A DNA stretch of 20,544 bases from positions 1-20,544 of the forward strand of contig DAOVGU010000149.1 of the NCBI GenBank assembly GCA_030672255.1, given 5' to 3'. Below are positions 15,245-20,544 of this stretch, piece by piece (position 1 is the stretch's first letter; each line of letters begins with the position of its first letter). Below the pieces are notes generated by a model. It saw only the letters and a program-made list of their open reading frames with translations, had not been told where the DNA came from and did not search any database. This DNA is from a bacterium. GTDB lineage: Bacteria; Ratteibacteria; UBA8468. Both the position numbers and the translations under genes were made by a program.

Positions 15245-16192
15245 TTACTTATTCTTTTGGTGATATTCACGACCTTTTTCGGTAATTCTCCATATTCCCC
15301 GAGGAGAACTTTTATCTAAATATCCTTTCTTTCTCAAACCAAATTTCGCCCATCGAGCAGTATTCTCCCATCTGGCACTTTGACCAGAAGGGAGCATCTC
15401 AAAATCAATGTCTTTCAATGTCATTTCTTTTTTTACTCTCTTTAAAACTTCTTCTGTTCTACTTTCTCCACCTAAATCTATTAAAATTTTCAAAATAGGT
15501 AAACAATATTTATCCCTTGGTGTTTTTAGTCCTTTCTTTAATCGTCGCCCTCCTCTAACCATATTTTTTCTAGTTTCGATTAGCACTTCTTGGGTAGTTT
15601 CTACAAAAGATAAAGAATCAAAATAATGGGCGTGAACCTTCAAATTCCCTATTCCTTCCCTTATAAAAGTTTTTAGTTCTAAAATTTGGGAAGGAGGAAT
15701 ATTTTGGTTTTCACAAGCTGCTTTCAAATCAGAAGTTTTTTCTTCAATTACTATGATTATTTGAGGATTAGTAAATGGAGTAACTTCATCTATAAAAGCT
15801 GATATTTCTTCATCTTTACCTATTGCATTCTTCACTTTTAGTTTAATTAAAGGAGACTCGTTAATTTGTTTGCGCATACCTCTTACTATTTTGTTTCTGG
15901 TATTCTCAAACCCAACGCGAAATTTGGAGAATTGATGAATAAAATGATCATAGGTATGTTCTGCTCTCTCTACTTCCACGATGTAAAATTTCTTTTGCCG
16001 AAAATTAATTACAAACCCATCAGGAATGGAATTTATATTACTTGAAGAAATTAGTTTCTTTTTAGAAAAAAAGACCGAACTTTCTCCGAATACTTTTTCT
16101 ACATGCTCTTTTAATATTTTTTCTAGTTCATCTTCGGATTTTGGTGAATAATAAAAATATTTCACTCCATCAATCAAAATTCTTTTTTCCAT
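15245..16192 (-). CDS. PD-(D/E)XK-like protein with a C-terminal Mrr_N winged-helix domain
   Basis: 315 residues, cytoplasmic. An N-terminal nuclease-like core is suggested by IPDGFVI (D58) followed by FYIVEVER (E73, E75) and then H79 and H83 in a helix ending QFSKF. This matches the pattern of PD-(D/E)XK families that have ExE in place of ExK. Residues about 225-312 (LPILKILIDLGG, then LPSGQSARWENTARWAKFGL, then RGIWRITEKGREY) match the winged-helix Mrr_N domain of Mrr-type restriction enzymes, here at the C-terminus rather than the N-terminus. A DNA-binding, possibly DNA-cleaving defence protein is inferred. AAAGGA lies 5 bases before the ATG. The gene is markedly A+T-rich and heads the pair with the HEPN gene. 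Confidence 0.7.
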   Translation of the reverse strand: MEKRILIDGVKYFYYSPKSEDELEKILKEHVEKVFGESSVFFSKKKLISSSNINSIPDGFVINFRQKKFYIVEVERAEHTYDHFIHQFSKFRVGFENTRNKIVRGMRKQINESPLIKLKVKNAIGKDEEISAFIDEVTPFTNPQIIIVIEEKTSDLKAACENQNIPPSQILELKTFIREGIGNLKVHAHYFDSLSFVETTQEVLIETRKNMVRGGRRLKKGLKTPRDKYCLPILKILIDLGGESRTEEVLKRVKKEMTLKDIDFEMLPSGQSARWENTARWAKFGLRKKGYLDKSSPRGIWRITEKGREYHQKNK

Positions 16193-16269
16193 AATTTCCT
16201 TTAAAGATATTGTAAATTTTTGTTACAACTTTTTTTCTCTATATAAAAAAGTTTCACCCTCCCCTACAT

Positions 16270-16290
16270 CCCCTCCCATCAAGGGAGGGG
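16270..16290 (-). terminator. G/C-rich perfect hairpin after the alcohol dehydrogenase, possible terminator or dispersed repeat
   Basis: CCCCTCCC-N5-GGGAGGGG, 8-bp arms. On the minus strand a T-run (TTTTTT) comes only about 20 bases further on, at 16244-16249, after a second G-rich stretch. It is therefore not a classical intrinsic terminator but may stop or stabilise the alcohol dehydrogenase transcript. Similar CCCTCCC/GGGAGGG sequences occur as dispersed repeats in some genomes. Confidence 0.4.
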
Positions 16291-16323
16291 AAATAAGATA
16301 GATAAAGATAATCGTTTCCTTCT

Positions 16324-17439
16324 TTACTTAAAAGCATTTTTGTAGATAAGGAGGAAATCTTTTTCTTTCAAGGGAATGGACATTCGCAATAATGCTCTTT
16401 CACAATCCTTCATTGCTCTCCGAGCTAAGGTTTTTAAGTCCTCCTTTTTCACTCCTACCTCTTTTAAGGTAAGGGGTAAGTTTAAACGTCGGTTTAGCTT
16501 TAAAAGAGATTCTTTCACTTTAGTAGTTCTAAGAATTTCCTTCAATTTTTCTTGATAAACTTTTTTCTTCCCAAGATAGCCCATCACATAAGGGAGAAGG
16601 AGAGCATTTGCCGCTCCATGCTGAAGCCCGTAATCAAGGGTAAGGCTGTAGCCCATTCCATGAACAATGATTGTTCCCGTACGATTGATAACTATTCCAG
16701 CATAGAAAGCGGCTAAAGATAATTTTTCCCTCAAGGAAGGATTATTTTCCTTCATCAGAGGGGGTAAATATCTTTTAATCAGGTTTATTGCTTCTCGCGA
16801 GAAAATCTCTGTAAGGGAATTTGCATCTGTTGAAAGATAACCTTCTATCGCATGAGAGAATGCATCCATTCCCGTAGAAGCGGTGAGATTTTTGGGCAGG
16901 GTTAAGGTAAGGGAAGGGTCAATTATGGCAATTTTTGGCAAAATGGAAAAGGAACTGACAACTTTTTTTGTTTGTGCTTGCCAGTCATTGATTACCGCAT
17001 ACCTTGTTACTTCGCTTCCCGTGCCCGAGGTGGTTGGAATGGCTAAAACCGGTAAAAGGGGATTTTTGAGTTTTTCATTGCCAAAATATTCTCGCAAGCC
17101 ACCGGGATTTGTTGCCAAAACTGCAATTCCTTTAGCCGTGTCTATGCTACTACCCCCTCCCAGACCGATGACGAAATCACATTTTTTCTCTCTGGCCAAT
17201 TCCCCTCCCTTCTCTACAGTTTCTACGGAGGGGTTCTCCTCTACATCACAGAATTCTATAGATCTGATACCATTATTCAAGAGGATAGATTCAACCCTTT
17301 TTAAAAGTCCGCTCCTTATAGCAAAATGTTTGCCGGTGACTAAAAGAGCGCTCTTGCCTAAATTCTTTGCCTCCTTTAACTCCTTTAAACTTCCCTCTCC
17401 GAAGTATATTTTGGTAGGAAGATTAAAGAAATAATCCAT
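16324..17439 (-). CDS. iron-containing (group III) alcohol dehydrogenase
   Basis: 371 residues, the usual length. It oxidises an alcohol or reduces an aldehyde with NAD(P). Seen: GGGSSIDTAKG at 94-104 (nucleotide binding), TTSGTGSEV at 136-144, and the metal ligands D192 and H196 (MDAFSHAIEGY), H260 (HGMGYSL) and H274 (LQHGAANAL). The expected Asp-His-His-His set is therefore complete. The substrate is not readable; butanol, 1,3-propanediol and lactaldehyde-type enzymes share this pattern. No good ribosome binding site precedes the ATG. The repeat element ends only about 8 bases upstream, so the native leader may have been replaced. Confidence 0.93.
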   Translation of the reverse strand: MDYFFNLPTKIYFGEGSLKELKEAKNLGKSALLVTGKHFAIRSGLLKRVESILLNNGIRSIEFCDVEENPSVETVEKGGELAREKKCDFVIGLGGGSSIDTAKGIAVLATNPGGLREYFGNEKLKNPLLPVLAIPTTSGTGSEVTRYAVINDWQAQTKKVVSSFSILPKIAIIDPSLTLTLPKNLTASTGMDAFSHAIEGYLSTDANSLTEIFSREAINLIKRYLPPLMKENNPSLREKLSLAAFYAGIVINRTGTIIVHGMGYSLTLDYGLQHGAANALLLPYVMGYLGKKKVYQEKLKEILRTTKVKESLLKLNRRLNLPLTLKEVGVKKEDLKTLARRAMKDCERALLRMSIPLKEKDFLLIYKNAFK

Positions 17440-17447
17440 TTTATTTT

Positions 17448-17528
17448 AACCACAGATGACACAAAGTGTCATTCCTGCAGAAGCAGGAATCCACACCTAT
17501 TAGATTCCCGTTTTCACGGGAATGACAG
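17448..17528 (-). repeat. REP-like multi-hairpin repeat, copy 2 (inverted relative to copy 1)
   Basis: 81 bases. Read on the minus strand it starts CTGTCATTCCCG, has a TTCCCG/CGGGAA hairpin, then ATTCCTGC/GCAGGAAT, then the same ATGACACTTTGTGTCAT palindrome and a CTGTGGTT tail. It is collinear with 13208-13300 except for about 10 bases missing in the tail (CGTGTATCTG, itself a duplicated unit in copy 1). It fills nearly the whole gap between aroA and the alcohol dehydrogenase. Confidence 0.85.
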
Positions 17529-17529
17529 C

Positions 17530-18828
17530 CTATTTACTTTGCGTTTTTCTTAGTTTTTTCAGTAAATCTTCAAACCCCGGAAAGGAAGTATTAATGCAAT
17601 CGGTATCATTAACCTTTGTCACACCTTTTGCACCCAATCCGGCAATCGTAAGAGCCATTGTGGTGCGGTGGTCGCCAAAACTCATCACACATGCTCCCTT
17701 CAATTTCTTCCCGCCGGAAATCTCCATTCCATCTTTTCTCTCTTTTATCGCCGCACCCAATTTTTTCAACTGGCTCACAATGGCATGAATTCGATCCGTC
17801 TCCTTAACCCGAAGTTCCCCCGCATCCTTGATTATGGTTTTTCCTCGAGCAAAACAACCAACCACGGCTAAAATAGGAATTTCATCAATGATGCGTGGAA
17901 TAACCTTTCCCTCTATCTTCGTTCCTTTCAATTCATTGCTTCCCACAATTATCAAATCAGCAATAGGTTCTCCACAGATTTCTCTTCTATTTTTAATTCT
18001 TACATCTGCCCCCATCTTTTCTAAAATGTCAAGAAATCCCGTTCGAGTGGGGTTTATCCCTACGCTACAGATCTTAATCTTTGAACCATTTAAAATTGAT
18101 GCGGCAGCAATAAAAAAGGCAGCGGAGGAGATGTCGCCGGGAATGAAAAATTCTTTTCCTTCAAATGGTTGTTTTTTAATACTTACCGATCGTCCTTGAA
18201 TCTTTAAGGGAACCCCCAGATATTTTAACATCCGTTCACTATGATCCCGGGAGCGGGAAGGTTCGGTAATTGTTGTTCTCCCTTCTGCACACAGCCCGGC
18301 TAAAAGAAGACAACTCTTTACCTGAGCCGAGGCTATTGGCGAACTATAGCGGACTCCTTGCAATTTCTTTCCCTTAATTCTTAAGGGAGGATAATTACCT
18401 TTATCAGCGCTAATTTCTGCTCCCAATTTACGTAATGGCTCCACAATTCTTTTCATCGGCCGTTTTCTCAAGTATTTATCTCCGCTAAGAACGCTGGAGA
18501 AATTCTGAGCGGCAAGGAGACCGGCTAAGAGCCGCATCGTTGTTCCCGAATTTCCACAGTCAAGACTTTTTTTGGGCTCTTTAAAAGCAAATAATCCCTC
18601 TCCATAAATTAGTAAATCTTCTCCTCTTTCTTTTACCCTGACACCTAAATCTTTCAGGCAGTTCAAGGTAGAAAAGCAATCTTCACATTTAGAGATTCCT
18701 CTAATGATAGATTTTCCTTTGCTAAGCGAGGCAAAGATAAGGGCGCGATGGCTAATTGATTTATCACCGGGAACCTTAATAATTCCTTTTAGAGTTCTTA
18801 CCCGATTGATAATAATGGAGGGCTTCAT
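17530..18828 (-). CDS. aroA: 3-phosphoshikimate 1-carboxyvinyltransferase (EPSP synthase)
   Basis: 432 residues, the normal length for this shikimate-pathway enzyme, which joins PEP to shikimate 3-phosphate. Visible: VPGDKSISHRA at 19-29, LDCGNSGTTMRLLAG at 89-103 (PEP/inhibitor-binding loop), SRSRDHSERML at 191-201, the catalytic D315 in IIDEIPIL, RVKETDRI at 340-347 and SFGDHRTTM at 383-391. All active-site motifs are intact. The start overlaps the stop of the activator ATPase gene as ATGA, an unusual operon partner for aroA. The stop codon lies one base before the repeat element. Confidence 0.97.
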   Translation of the reverse strand: MKPSIIINRVRTLKGIIKVPGDKSISHRALIFASLSKGKSIIRGISKCEDCFSTLNCLKDLGVRVKERGEDLLIYGEGLFAFKEPKKSLDCGNSGTTMRLLAGLLAAQNFSSVLSGDKYLRKRPMKRIVEPLRKLGAEISADKGNYPPLRIKGKKLQGVRYSSPIASAQVKSCLLLAGLCAEGRTTITEPSRSRDHSERMLKYLGVPLKIQGRSVSIKKQPFEGKEFFIPGDISSAAFFIAAASILNGSKIKICSVGINPTRTGFLDILEKMGADVRIKNRREICGEPIADLIIVGSNELKGTKIEGKVIPRIIDEIPILAVVGCFARGKTIIKDAGELRVKETDRIHAIVSQLKKLGAAIKERKDGMEISGGKKLKGACVMSFGDHRTTMALTIAGLGAKGVTKVNDTDCINTSFPGFEDLLKKLRKTQSK

Positions 18829-19757
18829 TTATATTTCCCACACCTGCTACCTAAATATGCAATTGGTTCATCTTCAATTAATATTTTAGTTACTTCACAA
18901 TTATTAGGGCAATCCCCACAAATAAAGGTTTCTGATTTTACATCTAAATCCCTTATTGCAAAACCTCTAAAATTGGTCTTTTCCGGTTTGTTTTCCTTTG
19001 CTAAAATAGCCATGCCTATCGCTCCCATTGACTCGCAATATTCAGGCACTATTACTTTATGATTAAGTTGTTCTTCTAAAGCTCTTATTAAAGCTTTATT
19101 GTTTGCGGTAGCTCCTTGAAAAACATACGGTGGTTTAAGTTCAAATGATTTTGCTAAAGTAAGATAATTGTTAATTAAGGCTCGGCAAACGCCCATTAAA
19201 ATATCTTCATTATTTGCACCTTTATTTTTTCTTGAAACAACTGCTGATTGGCATAAAACTCCGCATTTTCCGGGAAAACTCAGGTTTATTCTACTTCTTA
19301 GAGCCAAATCTCCGACATCTTCTATATTGATGTTTAAGGTTCTTGCGATGGATTCAATCATCGCCCCTGTTCCTGCTCCACAAATATTATTCATTATATA
19401 ATTTCTCCAAATCCCATTCTCTAAGGTTATAATTTTACAGTCTTCTCCCCCGATGTCAAAGATAGTATTTACATCTGGATAGTAATGCATCGTTCCAATT
19501 GTATGAGCTAAAATTTCTGTTCTTGTTATATCCCCGCCCAACGAAATTTTTGTAAATTCTCTTCCACTCCCCGCACAACCAACCGCTCTTATTTCTGTGT
19601 TGTTTAATTGGTTTTCTATTTCTGCCAAACATTTTTTTACTGTTTCAATCAAACCTTTATTTTGGAAATAAGCTCTAGCTAAGATATTTGTATCATCATC
19701 GATAACTACCATCTTTGCACTTACGCTTCCTACGTCACAACCCAGATAGCTGTTCAT
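18825..19757 (-). CDS. BadF/BadG/BcrA/BcrD (HgdC)-type 2-hydroxyacyl-CoA dehydratase activator ATPase
   Basis: 310 residues of the ASKHA ATPase fold. Seen: the phosphate-binding GCDVGSVSAKMV at 6-17, DIGGEDCKII at 101-110, and the two Cys that bridge the dimer's single 4Fe-4S cluster in homologues, C126 (NICGAGTGA) and C165 (PGKCGVL). A C-terminal extension carries four more Cys (C280, C283, C287, C306), typical of the longer COG1924/COG3580-type proteins and possibly a second cluster. Family role: ATP-driven one-electron reduction of a partner dehydratase or reductase, oxygen-sensitive. It is tightly coupled to the upstream dehydratase-like gene by a 4-base overlap (AAGGGG lies ahead of its ATG) and to aroA downstream. 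Confidence 0.92.
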   Translation of the reverse strand: MNSYLGCDVGSVSAKMVVIDDDTNILARAYFQNKGLIETVKKCLAEIENQLNNTEIRAVGCAGSGREFTKISLGGDITRTEILAHTIGTMHYYPDVNTIFDIGGEDCKIITLENGIWRNYIMNNICGAGTGAMIESIARTLNINIEDVGDLALRSRINLSFPGKCGVLCQSAVVSRKNKGANNEDILMGVCRALINNYLTLAKSFELKPPYVFQGATANNKALIRALEEQLNHKVIVPEYCESMGAIGMAILAKENKPEKTNFRGFAIRDLDVKSETFICGDCPNNCEVTKILIEDEPIAYLGSRCGKYK

Positions 19758-20544
19758 TTCATCCCCTTCTTTCTTTGTAACAATTCAACAGACGCTTCAA
19801 GTCTTGTATTAACATTGGCTTCAGAATTTGTCTCATCAATTTCAAACCTATATAACGGTAAATCTAACCTTTTAGCAGTCAAATCCATAATCATTTCCGA
19901 AGTCACTTCAGGCATACAACTTAAAGGCATTAAATGAATAACGCCATCAAAATTATGGTGTTTATAAAAATATAAAGCATAATAAGAGGAATCTCCGTGA
20001 GCCCTAAACATCCCCTTGTAATATTTTTTTGCTTCTTTTACAAACCTCATCGGCACTTCCCCTTTATATCCCCTTTTCAATTCATTGCTATATTTAACAA
20101 ATGTATGGACATTAACTCCCCTATTTCTTAATTTATTAAAAACGTCGTAATTGATACTGCTTTCAACGACAGTATAGAATTCTCCTACAATTCCTATTTT
20201 TATTTTTTCTTTATCATCCCAATCAAAATGTTCGTGTCTTTTTTCTTCTTTATGCATTAGCTTAGCAGCTTTTATAAGTTCTTTAATAACTTTTGGATAT
20301 GAATTTTTGGGATTTACCTTTTTAAAAGCTGCGAGAACACCAAAGAGAATACTTCCCTTTTTCTCGATGAAGATCGTATCAAAATCATATCCTAAATCCT
20401 CACATATCTTTTTTTGTATCTCAAAATATTGTTGGAATCTACAAGAAGTCATACAAACACTAGAAGTTCCAACACCTAAATAAGTTAATTTTATTCCTTT
20501 CTTTTTTGCTATTTCTAAAACTTCAATAAAAGAACCTAAGGTAA
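19754..20544 (-). CDS. 2-hydroxyacyl-CoA dehydratase (HgdB)/COG3581-like protein, 5' end outside the window
   Basis: 262 residues are visible. The frame stays open to the right edge, so the ATG at 20452 is internal: the 30 codons before it (IEVLEIAKKKGIKLTYLGVG, then TSSVC) are homologous-looking and continuous with it. Conserved Cys appear in SSVCMTSCRF and in MPLSCMPEV, positions that in this family bind a 4Fe-4S cluster or line the active site. The C-terminus has the FEIDETNSEANVNTRLEASVELL segment typical of COG3581 proteins. It probably works with the adjacent activator ATPase in radical-type dehydration or reduction of an acyl-CoA or related substrate. The substrate is unknown. Confidence 0.85.
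   Translation of the reverse strand, partial: TLGSFIEVLEIAKKKGIKLTYLGVGTSSVCMTSCRFQQYFEIQKKICEDLGYDFDTIFIEKKGSILFGVLAAFKKVNPKNSYPKVIKELIKAAKLMHKEEKRHEHFDWDDKEKIKIGIVGEFYTVVESSINYDVFNKLRNRGVNVHTFVKYSNELKRGYKGEVPMRFVKEAKKYYKGMFRAHGDSSYYALYFYKHHNFDGVIHLMPLSCMPEVTSEMIMDLTAKRLDLPLYRFEIDETNSEANVNTRLEASVELLQRKKGMK

Noticed and set aside
16201..16260. Promoter upstream of the PD-(D/E)XK-like gene
   Set aside because: TACAAT-like and TATATA-like hexamers occur in this A+T-rich stretch, but none has a -35 partner at proper spacing.
20452..20452. ATG at 20452 as the start of the dehydratase-like gene
   Set aside because: The frame continues open to the window edge with family-like sequence including a conserved Cys two codons before a second Cys motif, so this Met is internal.

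Overview
The window is a stretch of bacterial chromosome in which every supported gene lies on the minus strand, so transcription runs from high to low coordinates. Spot counts of single 60-base lines give about 50% G+C in the housekeeping and ROK-operon genes and 23-30% in the accessory and left-hand genes. A PEP-synthesising pyruvate phosphate dikinase, a BadF/HgdC-type oxygen-sensitive activator ATPase, an iron-type alcohol dehydrogenase and an MttB-family methyltransferase remnant point to an uncultured, probably anaerobic fermentative bacterium. I cannot place it in a phylum from sequence alone.

Right part (20544 to about 16324). A 2-hydroxyacyl-CoA dehydratase-like protein runs off the right edge. 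It is followed, with 4-base overlaps, by its activator-type ATPase and by aroA (EPSP synthase). A REP-like repeat then separates aroA from an iron-containing alcohol dehydrogenase, which is followed by a G/C-rich hairpin.

Middle part (16192 to 9729). Two A+T-rich accessory genes come first: a PD-(D/E)XK-like protein with a C-terminal Mrr_N-type winged helix, then a zinc-ribbon protein with a C-terminal Swt1-like HEPN domain (R-N-x3-H). They form a tight pair that I read as a candidate defence or RNA/DNA-processing module. The HEPN gene runs directly into ribF. A second copy of the REP-like repeat, inverted relative to the first, supplies the last codons of ribF. Then come ppdK and a YmdB/TIGR00282 metallophosphoesterase, coupled by an ATGA overlap. 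The two repeat copies bracket ribF, the accessory pair and the alcohol dehydrogenase.

Left part (9530 to 1). A perfect sigma-70-type promoter (TTGACA, 17 bp, TATAAT) with a palindrome over the expected transcription start drives a ROK-family repressor. Closely packed behind it are: a broken MttB-type methyltransferase (internal deletion with frame change), TPP-dependent E1 alpha and beta subunits without E2/E3, an NAD-type short-chain dehydrogenase, an unrecognised TIM-barrel-like protein with an in-frame 15-bp duplication, a tandem-duplicated amidohydrolase whose N-terminal half has lost its metal ligands, a class III aminotransferase, and the first 17 codons of another gene. This looks like a regulated catabolic operon for an unidentified substrate.
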